A stretch of 27,758 nt of DNA, taken from NCBI GenBank assembly GCA_039714575.1, contig JBDLJE010000023.1, forward strand, positions 1 to 27,758. The letters run 5' to 3'. Of this stretch, positions 8,028-16,243 are shown piece by piece; position 1 is the stretch's first letter; each line of letters starts with the position of its first letter. Below the pieces are notes generated by a model. The model did not search any database and had not been told where the DNA came from. It saw only the letters and a list, made by a program, of their open reading frames with translations. The position numbers and the translations under genes were made by a program. The DNA comes from Sulfonitrofixus sp039714575. GTDB taxonomy: Bacteria; Campylobacterota; Campylobacteria; Campylobacterales; Sulfurimonadaceae.

Positions 8028-8693
8028 TTACTCTCCCTTGGTGATGTTGTCTTCAATGTGCTTTTTAACACTCTCTTTGATCTTCTCTGCACTTTCGTCC
8101 AGTGTCTCATCGACTTTATCGGTGACAGCATCTTTTGCGTCATCGATCTGCTCTTGTGCTACTTTAACACCTTCGTCAATCGTCTCATTGAGGTCTTCGC
8201 TCAACTCTGCAGGGTCCATATGCATGATGATACCGCCCGCTTCGACCAGGACAGGGAAGAGAACACTTTTTTTCATCGTCGGTTCAAGGTTTACGCGGAT
8301 CGCCTGAATATTGTAGACCGCATAAGCGATGACGGCACCGATAAGAAAGAACTTGCCGCTGCCCACCACAAAACCGAAGATCTTGTCTACCGGACCAAGA
8401 CCGCTTACCTTGGAAAGCTTTGTAAAGAACATGCCCAAGATGATCATAGCAGCCCAGAAAATGATCAAGGTCGCAACAAAACCGACAAAGCTTATGGCGG
8501 CATCTGATTCGAACTTAAAGATAGTATCGCTTATGAGTCCGCCGACGCTGTCGCCCAGGCGTGACGCAACAAAGATACCGCCAATGATCCCTATCAGTCC
8601 AAAAAGCTCTTTGAAAAAACCGTTGATGATCCCTTTGAGACCAAGAAGCAAGATGATGATACCGACGACAAGGTCGAAATAGCTAAGTTCCAT
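8028..8693 (-). CDS. cvpA: CvpA family inner-membrane protein
   Basis: 221 residues. Four membrane helices are visible at about 6-22, 30-46, 65-90 and 104-127, a glycine-rich pattern typical of the CvpA (colicin V production) family. The remaining tail (about 140-221) is acidic and helical, with repeated DE/K heptad-like spacing (DAKDAVTDKVDETLDESAEK), probably an amphipathic or coiled-coil segment. CvpA proteins are linked to envelope homeostasis in other bacteria, but the biochemical role is not settled. It is the first gene of the eight-gene minus-strand operon. The start at 8693 has a modest AGAGAA ribosome-binding site. Confidence 0.85.
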   Translation of the reverse strand: MELSYFDLVVGIIILLLGLKGIINGFFKELFGLIGIIGGIFVASRLGDSVGGLISDTIFKFESDAAISFVGFVATLIIFWAAMIILGMFFTKLSKVSGLGPVDKIFGFVVGSGKFFLIGAVIAYAVYNIQAIRVNLEPTMKKSVLFPVLVEAGGIIMHMDPAELSEDLNETIDEGVKVAQEQIDDAKDAVTDKVDETLDESAEKIKESVKKHIEDNITKGE

Positions 8694-8723
8694 GGGCAGT
8701 TCTCTGTGTATTAATTTACGCGT

Positions 8724-8729
8724 ATTATA
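8724..8729 (-). promoter_or_regulatory. -10 box of the cvpA-fur-lysS-glyA operon
   Basis: A perfect TATAAT on the minus strand within GGCGATATAATACGC, 30 bases upstream of the cvpA ATG. No good TTGACA lies 16-18 bases upstream, which is usual for Campylobacterota sigma-70 promoters. The same intergenic region must also hold the divergent promoter for the DAHP synthase. Confidence 0.6.
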
Positions 8730-8892
8730 TCGCCCAAAACTGTATATTAGATAATGAGAGTGCTTATCAAACCATGAAAATGAGTTAATGCATGCAAATC
8801 AGAGCTTTCTTAGTAATATTTGTGTAATATAAATCTTTTAAAATTCAGTGCGCATTTTAGTGTGCGACACGTTATGAAAACAAGGTAATATT

Positions 8893-10242
8893 ATGAGCAT
8901 TTGGACACCGTCTAGCTGGAGAGAAAAACCGATTTTACAACAACCGACGTACCCGGACATGGAAGCGTTAAAACGAGTTGAACAAGAACTGAGTGCATAT
9001 CCGCCGCTTGTATTTGCCGGTGAAGCGCGCAGTCTTAAAAAACAGTTGGGCAATGTTGCTAACGGCAAGGCGTTTTTACTGCAAGGCGGCGATTGTGCCG
9101 AGAGCTTTAGCGAGTTCCATGCCGACAACATCCGTGACACATTCAAAGCAATGATGCAGATGGCTGTTGTCATGACCTTTGCAGGCGGACTTCCGGTTGT
9201 CAAAGTAGGGCGTATGGGCGGACAGTTTGCCAAGCCGCGTTCATCAGATGATGAGACGATCGATGGAGTAACACTGCCAAGCTACCGTGGTGACATCATC
9301 AACAGTGTTGACTTTACTGAAGAGGCGCGTATCCCAGACCCTCAACGTATGGTTGAAGCGTACCACCAGTCAACTGCGACACTGAACCTTCTTCGTGCCT
9401 TTGCGACAGGCGGTATGGCTGATCTTCACCAAGTTCATAAGTGGAACCTTGATTTTGCTCACCAGAGCGAGATCGCTTCTAAGTATGAAGAGCTGGCAGA
9501 GCAGATCTCCCAGTCACTGGAGTTTATGGATGCATGTGGGGTCAACTCATCTACTTTCCGTACACTTCGTGAAACAGACTTCTACACATCACACGAAGCA
9601 CTTCTTCTTCCATATGAAGAGGCATTTACTCGTCAAGATTCAATGACAGGTGAGTGGTATGATGTCTCTGCACACATGCTTTGGATCGGTGATCGTACAC
9701 GTCAAATCGACGGTGCGCATGTTGAGTTCTTGCGCGGTGTTCATAATCCAATCGGTCTAAAATGTGGTCCGAGTATGGATCCTGAGGACCTTATCAACCT
9801 TATTGACACGCTTAACCCTGAGAATGAAGCAGGCCGTTTGAATCTTATCGTTCGGATGGGTGCGGACAAAGTAGCTGAGGGCATGCCTAAACTTGTTCAA
9901 GCGGTTGAACGTGAAGGTAAGCAAGTGGTTTGGAGCTGTGATCCGATGCATGGAAACGTCTACAAATCAAGCAATGGCTACAAAACACGTCCAGTTGATG
10001 CCATCTTGACAGAGATGAAGCAGTTCTTCCAAGTCCATAAAGCTGAAGGTACACATGCCGGTGGTGTTCACCTGGAGATGACAGGTAAAGATGTTACTGA
10101 GTGTGTTGGCGGATCATTCCAGATCTCTGAAGAGGATCTCTCTTCACGCTATCACACACACTGTGACCCGCGTCTGAATGCAGACCAGTCACTTGAACTT
10201 GCATTCTTGATCGCCGATACACTGAAAGAAGCAACACACTAA
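8893..10242 (+). CDS. Class II 3-deoxy-7-phosphoheptulonate (DAHP) synthase
   Basis: Condenses phosphoenolpyruvate with erythrose 4-phosphate, the first step toward chorismate. 449 residues, of the plant-type class II family rather than the AroF/G/H class I type. It starts MSIWTPSSWREKP, as class II enzymes do. It has LLQGGDCAESF at 62-72 with metal-ligand Cys68, KVGRMGGQFAKPRS at 104-117, GLKCGPSMDPED, VVWSCDPMHGN and THAGGVHLEMTGKDVTEC, covering the metal and substrate sites. The ATG at 8893 follows AAGG. It is divergent from the cvpA operon, whose last genes (trpE, aroE) act in the same pathway. Allosteric control cannot be judged from the sequence. Confidence 0.94.
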   Translation: MSIWTPSSWREKPILQQPTYPDMEALKRVEQELSAYPPLVFAGEARSLKKQLGNVANGKAFLLQGGDCAESFSEFHADNIRDTFKAMMQMAVVMTFAGGLPVVKVGRMGGQFAKPRSSDDETIDGVTLPSYRGDIINSVDFTEEARIPDPQRMVEAYHQSTATLNLLRAFATGGMADLHQVHKWNLDFAHQSEIASKYEELAEQISQSLEFMDACGVNSSTFRTLRETDFYTSHEALLLPYEEAFTRQDSMTGEWYDVSAHMLWIGDRTRQIDGAHVEFLRGVHNPIGLKCGPSMDPEDLINLIDTLNPENEAGRLNLIVRMGADKVAEGMPKLVQAVEREGKQVVWSCDPMHGNVYKSSNGYKTRPVDAILTEMKQFFQVHKAEGTHAGGVHLEMTGKDVTECVGGSFQISEEDLSSRYHTHCDPRLNADQSLELAFLIADTLKEATH

Positions 10243-10251
10243 AGGCAGCTT

Positions 10252-10680
10252 ATGCCTGATTACGCAAAGATCTATTTTCATAACAATTATGAAATAACTC
10301 TTTCGTCTAACACTACGTATACCTTTTCTCTTCAACACTTTAAAGATGATCCTCTTTTTGACAGACCCTTTGGGATCATCACAGCCTTCAATCCTCATAA
10401 TAAGACGCTCTCTTATAAAGAAAACCTGGCCAGAAATCAAAAACTACATAATGAATTAAATAGTAAATATGAGTTTTTAGAAGCTATAGGATGCCATGAA
10501 GGCCACTGTGAAGAGGGCTATTTAGTTTTTGACATAACTCTTCTTGAGGGAATTGAACTTGGGCGAAGATATGAGCAATTTGCTGTCTTTTATAACTCGA
10601 CTGTTGAACTGCAATATATTGATTGTAAAGATGAAAAAGTGATTGTTAAAAAAGAGAGGGAGGTTCCGAAGAACCTATAG
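10252..10680 (+). CDS. DUF3293 family protein
   Basis: 142 residues, soluble, function unknown. It matches the DUF3293 pattern: FGIITAFNPHNKTLSYKENLARN at about 40-62, LEAIGCHEGHCEEGYLVFDI in the middle and LGRRYEQFAVFY near 103-114. Cys80 and Cys85 flank a His in CHEGHCEE, which could bind a metal, though this is only a pattern. It begins 9 bases after the DAHP synthase stop and is probably cotranscribed with it. Its stop at 10680 is one base from the stop of the convergent PilT gene. Base composition is more AT-rich than its upstream neighbour. Confidence 0.75.
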   Translation: MPDYAKIYFHNNYEITLSSNTTYTFSLQHFKDDPLFDRPFGIITAFNPHNKTLSYKENLARNQKLHNELNSKYEFLEAIGCHEGHCEEGYLVFDITLLEGIELGRRYEQFAVFYNSTVELQYIDCKDEKVIVKKEREVPKNL

Positions 10681-10681
10681 T

Positions 10682-11758
10682 CTATAGACCGTTAGCATCC
10701 AGCACACGGATCAACTCTTCTGCACGGTTGGCATATGAGATAGCAGTGTTACGGGAGACAAGACGTTTTTGTACAAACTCTAAAAGCTGCTGCGTCTGTG
10801 TGACCATACCCGTTTCTTGCTGGTTAAGCTGCATTTGTGAATAGACCTGGTGGACCTTGTCTTCACGGATCAGGTTGGCGATCGCCGGGTTGGTGAGCAT
10901 AAACTCCTGAGTCGCGATACGTCCGCCGCCGACTTTAGGCAGCAGCGCCTGAGCGATAACGGCTACAAGAGACGTTGAAAGCTGTGCACGCACCTGTGGC
11001 TGCTCTTCACCCGAGAAAACGTCAATAATACGGTTGATCGTCTGTGGTGCAGAGTTGGTGTGAAGCGTTCCAAATACAAGGTGACCGGTCTCTGCAGCGG
11101 TCAGCGCGGCACCGATAGTCTCCTGGTCACGCATCTCCCCGATCAGGATGACATCCGGATCCTGACGCATTGCGTATTTGAGTGCTATAGCAAAACTCTG
11201 GGTGTCGTTTCCGACATTACGTTGAGAGAAGAGACATTTTTTGTTGGTGTGTACGAATTCCACCGGGTCTTCAACCGTAATGATGTGACGGTTCTCAGTC
11301 TCGTTGATCTCGTTGAGCATAGCAGCCAGTGTTGTCGACTTACCCGAACCGGTAGGACCGGTAACAAGGATCAGACCTTTTTCACGCTGTATGATCTTCT
11401 TGAATGTAGGGTTGGCATTAAGGTCATCCAGAGACGGGATCTCAATAGGAATAATACGAAATGCACAGGCAAGGTCTTCCAAGGTCTTATAGTAGTTTGC
11501 ACGGAAACGGCCAATTTCAGGAAGCATGATCGCAAAGTCAAGCTCATTGTGCTCTTCAAGATCTTTTTTCTGTTTCTCCGTAAGCAGGGCATAAGCCATA
11601 TCTTCGATCATCTTGCCATCAAGTGTCGGCAGGTTTAGTGCTACCAAGCGGCCGTCGATACGAATCTGAGGTTCAGAACGTGAAACAAGGTGAAGGTCGG
11701 ATGCCTTGTAGGCAACAACACTTTTTAGCAGCTTTCTAATATCTAATGCTTGACTCAT
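10682..11758 (-). CDS. pilT: PilT-like type IV pilus retraction ATPase
   Basis: 358 residues, cytoplasmic hexameric ATPase that powers pilus disassembly in type IV pilus systems. The N-terminal PAS-like domain (1-100) is followed by the motor: Walker A GPTGSGKS at 134-141, an Asp box around ITVEDPVEF, Walker B DVILIGEMRD at 202-211 and the His box GTLHTNS at 230-236. The C-terminal AIANLIRE motif (near 290-300) is characteristic of PilT and separates it from PilB. No other pilus gene is in the window, so its partners lie elsewhere or it serves another purpose. GGAG precedes the ATG at 11758. Confidence 0.9.
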   Translation of the reverse strand: MSQALDIRKLLKSVVAYKASDLHLVSRSEPQIRIDGRLVALNLPTLDGKMIEDMAYALLTEKQKKDLEEHNELDFAIMLPEIGRFRANYYKTLEDLACAFRIIPIEIPSLDDLNANPTFKKIIQREKGLILVTGPTGSGKSTTLAAMLNEINETENRHIITVEDPVEFVHTNKKCLFSQRNVGNDTQSFAIALKYAMRQDPDVILIGEMRDQETIGAALTAAETGHLVFGTLHTNSAPQTINRIIDVFSGEEQPQVRAQLSTSLVAVIAQALLPKVGGGRIATQEFMLTNPAIANLIREDKVHQVYSQMQLNQQETGMVTQTQQLLEFVQKRLVSRNTAISYANRAEELIRVLDANGL

Positions 11759-11955
11759 AAAATCACTCCAAATTTGATAAGACGTTGTGTAAACGCCCTG
11801 TTTGTCTATATTGTATTACATTTCTTTATGAAACACGTTAATCTTATAAAAAAGTTGCTTAAGTGTACCTCTTATTTGTAACAAATGTTGTGAATGTGGC
11901 TGTTAGTGCGGTGAGTTTGCGGGTATTGTCTGCACCGTATGTGAGTTGGTACAGA

Positions 11956-12297
11956 TTACGAAAAGAGTTTTTCGTAAACGTCTTGGTCGAAGGCTACGGT
12001 GATCTTGCCGTTAAGGTCTAAAACAGGACGTTTAATAAGCAGGTTCTCTCGACAGAGCCACTCTAACTGCTGCTCTTCATTGAGGTTTAACTCTTTGAGC
12101 TTTAAGTTGCGGTAGGTCGTGCCTCTGGTGTTGAACAGTTTTTTCATCTCGACTTGCTTTAACCAAGGCGCAACAGTGTCGCAGTCAACCGGCGTGGTCT
12201 TAAAATCGACCAATTCATAATCGATACCGCTCTCTTTGAGGAACTTGACCGCTTTTTTAACACTGTCGCAGTTTTTTATACCGTAGAGCTTGACCAC
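11956..12297 (-). CDS. Spx/ArsC-like thioredoxin-fold protein (YffB type)
   Basis: 113 residues. It starts MVKLYGIKNCDSVKKA, with a single active-site-like Cys10 in the NCD(S/T) motif found in E. coli YffB. There is no CX5R phosphatase-type loop, and RPVLDLNGK near 90-98 matches the ArsC/Spx fold. True arsenate reductase activity has not been general in the YffB subgroup, so a glutathione- or thiol-related function is more cautious. The start is 2 bases from the gatC stop, so the two form an operon. No ars genes are nearby, which argues against arsenic resistance. Confidence 0.82.
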   Translation of the reverse strand: MVKLYGIKNCDSVKKAVKFLKESGIDYELVDFKTTPVDCDTVAPWLKQVEMKKLFNTRGTTYRNLKLKELNLNEEQQLEWLCRENLLIKRPVLDLNGKITVAFDQDVYEKLFS

Positions 12298-12299
12298 AG

Positions 12300-12590
12300 T
12301 TATTCGATGATCTTTGGTACGATGAAGAAGTGCTCTTCACTGCGCGGAGCATGTTCTAAGATATCATCATTGATGGCACCGTCGCAAGCAGCTTGGTCTT
12401 CTCTTGTCGGAGTGCCGCTCTCGTTCATCGCAAAGTTGTCGTCAACGTCTTCAGTGTTAAGTTCTGAGAGGTTGTCGACAAAGTCAACGATCCCGCTGAG
12501 CTGTGCGATGATCTCTTCGCGTTTGTCATCTTCGATAGTTAAAAAAGAGAGTTTTTCAAGACGTTGTAAAAGTGCGTCATCTACTTGCAT
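12300..12590 (-). CDS. gatC: Aspartyl/glutamyl-tRNA amidotransferase subunit C
   Basis: 96 residues, the small subunit of GatCAB, which converts Glu-tRNA-Gln (and Asp-tRNA-Asn) to the correct amide in organisms lacking GlnRS or AsnRS. The family pattern is clear: N-terminal helices LLQRLEKLSFLTI and QLSGIVDFVDNLSELNTEDVD, then the extended TPTREDQA segment and an acidic middle, ending FFIVPKIIE. GatA and GatB are not in the window, so the genes are dispersed, as is common in Campylobacterota. AGGA precedes the ATG at 12590. Confidence 0.92.
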   Translation of the reverse strand: MQVDDALLQRLEKLSFLTIEDDKREEIIAQLSGIVDFVDNLSELNTEDVDDNFAMNESGTPTREDQAACDGAINDDILEHAPRSEEHFFIVPKIIE

Positions 12591-12726
12591 GTCAGTTCCT
12601 GAATATTTTTTCGATATTTTAACAAAAAAAACTTATCATTACTACTAAGAGTCGCCTTGGAGTATGGGCAGTAAACCTTAACCAATGTTTGGATAACATA
12701 CACCAATTTTATTGAGGATGACAATA

Positions 12727-13323
12727 GTGAGTTTAAAAGAAAATATTGAAATGGTCAAAGAAGAGCTTAACAGTGAAGAGCAGTTCTTTGAAAAAGCGGT
12801 ACAGACAGAACGTTTTGTAAAAAAGTATAAAAAACCACTTATCGGTATTGTTACGGCGGCTATTTTAGCGATCGTTGCCGGTTCAGCTTATAATATTACG
12901 ACTCAAAACAAGGTCGATCAATCTAACGCTGCATTTAATGTATTAATGGTTGACGCTAACGATCAGTCAGCGCAAGAGCAGCTTAAAACACTTAACCCTG
13001 AACTTTTTGACGTATGGTCTCTTTCTCAAGCACTTAAATCGAAAGACCAGGAGGCGCTGCGCGGGCTTCAAAGTTCAAAAGCACTCGTTGTTGCCGACTT
13101 GGCACAGTATGAACTTGCTGCGATCCAGGAAGATGCAGCCGGTCTGCAGAGTTATGCACAAAAGAGCAGCGCGCTGCTTAAAGACCTGGCAGTCATAGAA
13201 GCGGCTGTTCTGTTGATGAACAAAGGCGACAAAGCTGCAGCGCAGGCAAAACTTGTGATGATAGACATTAACTCGCCTGTCTACCAACTGGCACAGTCGC
13301 TAGCACATTACGGAGTCAATTAA
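12727..13323 (+). CDS. YfgM-like membrane-anchored TPR-fold protein
   Basis: 198 residues if started at GTG 12727, which has GAGG nine bases upstream; TTG 12712 and ATG 12718 lie on or before that site and are less likely. The cytoplasmic N-terminus (1-35) is followed by one membrane helix (about 37-54, PLIGIVTAAILAIVAGSAY) and an alpha-helical periplasmic part with paired-helix spacing like tetratricopeptide repeats. This layout resembles YfgM/TPR_21 proteins, which associate with SecYEG and periplasmic chaperones in E. coli. As in E. coli, where yfgM precedes bamB, a lipoprotein with propeller-like repeats follows. Sequence likeness alone is weak, so the name rests partly on context. Confidence 0.65.
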   Translation: MSLKENIEMVKEELNSEEQFFEKAVQTERFVKKYKKPLIGIVTAAILAIVAGSAYNITTQNKVDQSNAAFNVLMVDANDQSAQEQLKTLNPELFDVWSLSQALKSKDQEALRGLQSSKALVVADLAQYELAAIQEDAAGLQSYAQKSSALLKDLAVIEAAVLLMNKGDKAAAQAKLVMIDINSPVYQLAQSLAHYGVN

Positions 13324-13325
13324 GA

Positions 13326-14318
13326 GTGAAAGTCTATTTTTCGATTTTTCTATTATCTCTGTTGATCTTCAGCGGCTGTAGTTCCAAAGAGTATTTTGAG
13401 CCTGAAGTGGTCAAAGACGACTGGGACAAACAAGAGTTTTTGGATGAGAGTATTATCCGTACGACAGCTGACGGTGCTGTTTTGGACAATGGGCAGATCC
13501 TTACAAAAGAGGGTGTCCAAGAGTACTCGCTGCCGGAAGGTTACAGCTACATCGGTCAAAGCGACGGCTGGATCGTTGCTTCCAAGGTGGACGGAGAACT
13601 TCTTTTACAGAGTATCAACGACAGCACTACCGAGATAACTTTTGAGCTTAAAAAGACAATTGCCGGTGCAACGGTAAGCGGCGACCATGTGGCTGTGCTG
13701 TTCGCAACAAACGAGATGGCGCTTTATACATTAAGTACAAAAGAGCTGATCTTTAAAGAGAGCGGTAATGCACCGGTCGCAGTCGATACGCGTATTGTCA
13801 ACCCGTTCTTTTTGAATGAACTGGTGCTTTACCTGACACTTGACGGCAAGATCGTAATTATCAACTCTGACACCAAACAGGTTCTTCGTTCGATGCTTGT
13901 AAGCTCGGAAGAGCACTTTAACAACATCATCTATTTTAATGTCATTGACAACGTCATGGTGGCTGCGACAACGTATCGTCTCTTCTCGATGAGCGACAAA
14001 GAGCGCCGTGAAAAGTATGAGATGCGTGATGTTATCTTCAGCGATGAAGGTATCTGGATCAGTACAAAAGAGGGTGAAGTCGTTGCGCTGACACCGTCTC
14101 TGCAGCTTAAAGCAAAACGTAAATACCCGTTTGCCCACTTCCTTGGTATGATCATGACCGAGGATAAACTCTACCTGCTGGAGAGACAAGGGTTTATTAT
14201 CGAACTCAGTAAAGACCTCTCTGAGTCGAATGTGTACGAGTTAAACATCGACGACGGTTATGTTTATGTCAGTGATAAAGCCTTCTATGTCAATGACGTG
14301 GTCTATCCTGTAAAGTAA
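13326..14318 (+). CDS. BamB-like lipoprotein with beta-propeller-type repeats
   Basis: 330 residues from GTG 13326, with GGAG ten bases upstream. A lipoprotein signal ends in LIFSGC with Cys18 as the lipid-modified residue. The rest is almost all beta strand, in repeats of about 40 residues with patterns such as DGWIVASKVDGELLLQSI, LVLYLTLDGKIVIINSDTKQ and GIWISTKEGEVVALTPS, which resemble PQQ-like propeller blades. The best guess is an outer-membrane assembly (BamB-type) accessory protein, supported by the YfgM-like gene just upstream. The blades lack strong AxDxxTG signatures, so the assignment is tentative. Its stop shares one base with the xerH start (TAATG). Confidence 0.6.
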   Translation: MKVYFSIFLLSLLIFSGCSSKEYFEPEVVKDDWDKQEFLDESIIRTTADGAVLDNGQILTKEGVQEYSLPEGYSYIGQSDGWIVASKVDGELLLQSINDSTTEITFELKKTIAGATVSGDHVAVLFATNEMALYTLSTKELIFKESGNAPVAVDTRIVNPFFLNELVLYLTLDGKIVIINSDTKQVLRSMLVSSEEHFNNIIYFNVIDNVMVAATTYRLFSMSDKERREKYEMRDVIFSDEGIWISTKEGEVVALTPSLQLKAKRKYPFAHFLGMIMTEDKLYLLERQGFIIELSKDLSESNVYELNIDDGYVYVSDKAFYVNDVVYPVK

Positions 14319-15133
14319 TGTCCAATGAACTTGAGGCTTTTTTAGAGTACATTCAAGTTACAAAAGCACTCTCTAAAAAGAGTGTTGATGCTTATCGAAG
14401 CGATCTTTTGCAGATTGAAGAACTCACTAAAAAGCCGCTTATCTCCCTCGACACCAACGCCACGCTCAAAGCACTTTCATCGTATGACAACAAACGTACA
14501 CTGAACCGAAAACTCTCTGCCGTCAATGCCTTCTTTGCCTTCTGTTTTCGCAGTGAGTTTATACAGGAACAGCAGAAGCTCAAACTGGCTAAGATCCCAA
14601 AGAACCTTCCAAAGTTCCTGACCTATGAGCAGATTCAAGAGGGCATTAAAAGTATTGATCAAAGCAGCTGGACGGGAACGCGCGATGCGGCAATGATACT
14701 GTTTCTTTACGCGACAGGAATGCGCATCAGTGAGTGTCTCAACATGCGTCTTGATGACATCGAAGGAGACTGGCTGCGTGTTCGTCACGGTAAAGGTGAT
14801 AAAGAGCGGCTTATTCCGATAGCAAAAGAGGCGTTGGTGCTTCTGCAGCGTTATCTTAGCAATGTCCCTTTTGACAAAGAGCAGATCTGGCTGAACTATA
14901 CGGGTAAACCATTAAGTCGTATCTCTGCATTCAAGATCACCCGGAAGTACCTTGGTGTCTCACCGCATGTACTGCGTCACTCATACGCTACAGCGTTGAT
15001 ACTGGGCGGTGCCGACCTGCGCGTTGTGCAAGAGCTGTTAGGCCATGCATCACTGTTAACGACACAGGTCTATACGCATATACAGAAGCAGAACCTGCTG
15101 GAGACGGTGTTGAAGCATCATCCGATGGCATAG
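14318..15133 (+). CDS. xerH: Tyrosine recombinase, XerH type
   Basis: 271 residues. The N-terminal SAM-like core-binding domain (about 1-90) and the C-terminal catalytic domain carry every active residue: Arg136 (TGMRISE), Lys159 (HGKGDKE), His217 and Arg220 (HVLRH), His243 (LGHAS) and Tyr252 (VYTHI). Campylobacterota often use a single Xer protein (XerH) at difH for resolving chromosome dimers, and the short length and lack of mobile-element neighbours favour that role over a phage integrase. It is joined to the BamB-like gene by TAATG and probably read with it. No dif site was confidently located in the window. Confidence 0.85.
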   Translation: MSNELEAFLEYIQVTKALSKKSVDAYRSDLLQIEELTKKPLISLDTNATLKALSSYDNKRTLNRKLSAVNAFFAFCFRSEFIQEQQKLKLAKIPKNLPKFLTYEQIQEGIKSIDQSSWTGTRDAAMILFLYATGMRISECLNMRLDDIEGDWLRVRHGKGDKERLIPIAKEALVLLQRYLSNVPFDKEQIWLNYTGKPLSRISAFKITRKYLGVSPHVLRHSYATALILGGADLRVVQELLGHASLLTTQVYTHIQKQNLLETVLKHHPMA

Positions 15134-15151
15134 CTTTTCTCACCCTCACTC

Positions 15152-15166
15152 CCATCGTCTCGATGG
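15152..15166. repeat. 6-bp hairpin after xerH
   Basis: CCATCG, a TCT loop, then CGATGG, 18 bases past the xerH stop. No T-run follows, so it would be at most a weak terminator or RNA-end stabiliser. Confidence 0.3.
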
Positions 15167-15194
15167 AAGTGTATACTGCACTCCAAGTAATAGA

Positions 15195-15220
15195 TAAAAC
15201 TATCCATAGGAATAGTTTTA
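15195..15220. repeat. 9-bp inverted repeat upstream of the promoter at 15236
   Basis: TAAAACTAT (15195-15203) and ATAGTTTTA (15212-15220) are exact reverse complements. With one bulged A the pairing extends by two C-G pairs. It ends 15 bases before a TATAAT box, so it covers the -35 region and may be an operator rather than a terminator. Confidence 0.4.
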
Positions 15221-15224
15221 GAGG

Positions 15225-15241
15225 TGTTCTTTAGTTATAAT
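15225..15241 (+). promoter_or_regulatory. Putative promoter of the 15279-coaX-hisG group
   Basis: TGTTCTTTAGTTATAAT ends in a perfect TATAAT (15236-15241), 37 bases before the TTG start at 15279. Its first 16 bases recur exactly at 17795-17810. Confidence 0.5.
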
Positions 15242-15278
15242 TACGTATCTAATCTAAATATTTTGAGGCTAAAAACAG

Positions 15279-15635
15279 TTGCTGCAAATCCACGAAATTC
15301 CAAAAAGAGAGTATATGAGAGCTTTGATCGATCAACTTCAGGCCAAAGGCAAGATCTATAAGAGACTTGTAGAGATACAGCCTAAAGAGCTGAAAGTGCG
15401 TAACAAGATCCGTATCTTCTCCGCGACAGACATGAACGGCTGCTACACCACTATCTTTATGGTCTCGCAGAAGAGCCGTCTGTTGATGAAAGATGTGGTG
15501 AAATTTGAAGAGATCTATCAAAAACTGGTGACCTACAGCGGCCACAACTATAAATACAAGATCCTGACCATTGACGCACCGCTCTGTTCAAAAGCCAAAA
15601 AGGCCTTTGGTGATGCAAAATGGAAGATGATTTGA
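15279..15635 (+). CDS. Conserved-looking hypothetical protein upstream of coaX
   Basis: 118 residues from TTG 15279, which has GAGG about ten bases upstream. An in-frame ATG at 15315 (106 residues, weaker AGAGAG site) is the alternative. The N-terminus MLQIHEIPKREYMRAL and the basic, mixed alpha/beta body look like a small globular cytoplasmic protein. Noted segments are KVRNKIRIFSATDMNGCYTT and the lysine-rich C-terminus. I do not recognise the family. It overlaps coaX by 16 bases and heads a tight chain with coaX, hisG and a methyltransferase, which suggests coupled translation. It might be a regulatory or nucleic-acid-binding protein from its positive charge, but nothing shows that directly. 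Confidence 0.7.
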   Translation: MLQIHEIPKREYMRALIDQLQAKGKIYKRLVEIQPKELKVRNKIRIFSATDMNGCYTTIFMVSQKSRLLMKDVVKFEEIYQKLVTYSGHNYKYKILTIDAPLCSKAKKAFGDAKWKMI

Positions 15636-16243
15636 CACTATGTGACATCGGTAACACCTCATATCACTTTTATGACGGTATTAGTGACTCAAAAGTCTCT
15701 ATAGAAGGTTTTGAACCGGTATCTGTAAAAGAGGACGTCTACTATATTAGCGTTAATCCGCAAGCTGATGAGGCTTTGTCGAAACTGGCCAACTGGCATG
15801 ACCTTAGAGACTCTATAGAGTGGAACGACTACTATGAGACGATGGGCATTGACCGGGTAATAGCGTGTGAGGCCATAAACGATGGACTTGTTATCGATGC
15901 AGGCAGTGCCATAACCGTTGATATTGTCACGGACGGCACTTTTGAGGGTGGCTTTATCTATCCTGGACTGGATGCAATGATAGAGAGTTACCGCAATATC
16001 TCTGCAAGGCTTGATTACAGTCTCAATTTTGAGCTTGATTTGGATAAAATGCCAAAAAATTCCCAAGATGCGATCAGTTACGGGGTGCTTCGTACGCTTT
16101 ACAGCGAAGTGATGCGCCATAACAAAAAGATCTATCTGACGGGCGGCAATGCCAAGGTGTTGTCAAAAATATTTCCCGAAGCGGTCGTTGATGAACTGCT
16201 GCTCTTTAAAGGGATGAAAAAGATGATGGAGAGAGTATGTTAA
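15620..16243 (+). CDS. coaX: Type III pantothenate kinase
   Basis: Phosphorylates pantothenate in the first step of coenzyme A synthesis. 207 residues, short compared with about 250 in many bacteria but near the reduced size of Campylobacterota versions such as H. pylori CoaX. Motifs seen: CDIGNTS near 8-14 (phosphate binding), TMGIDRVIAC near 73-82, DAGSAITVD near 94-102 (catalytic Asp and phosphate loop) and GGFIYPGLDAM near 109-119. The start lies inside the 3' end of the preceding gene and the stop overlaps hisG by seven bases, so translation is probably coupled. Confidence 0.9.
   Translation: MEDDLTLCDIGNTSYHFYDGISDSKVSIEGFEPVSVKEDVYYISVNPQADEALSKLANWHDLRDSIEWNDYYETMGIDRVIACEAINDGLVIDAGSAITVDIVTDGTFEGGFIYPGLDAMIESYRNISARLDYSLNFELDLDKMPKNSQDAISYGVLRTLYSEVMRHNKKIYLTGGNAKVLSKIFPEAVVDELLLFKGMKKMMERVC

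Noticed and set aside
11868..11965. Minus-strand open frame continuing past the Spx-like stop in another frame (NLYQLTYGADNTRKL)
   Set aside because: It has no start codon of its own and would need a frameshift at the end of a complete, normal-length Spx-like gene. Probably chance.
15225..15240. Possible difH site for XerH near its gene
   Set aside because: The 16-mer lacks the paired inverted arms expected of a dif site and fits a promoter better. I cannot confirm a difH match without a search.
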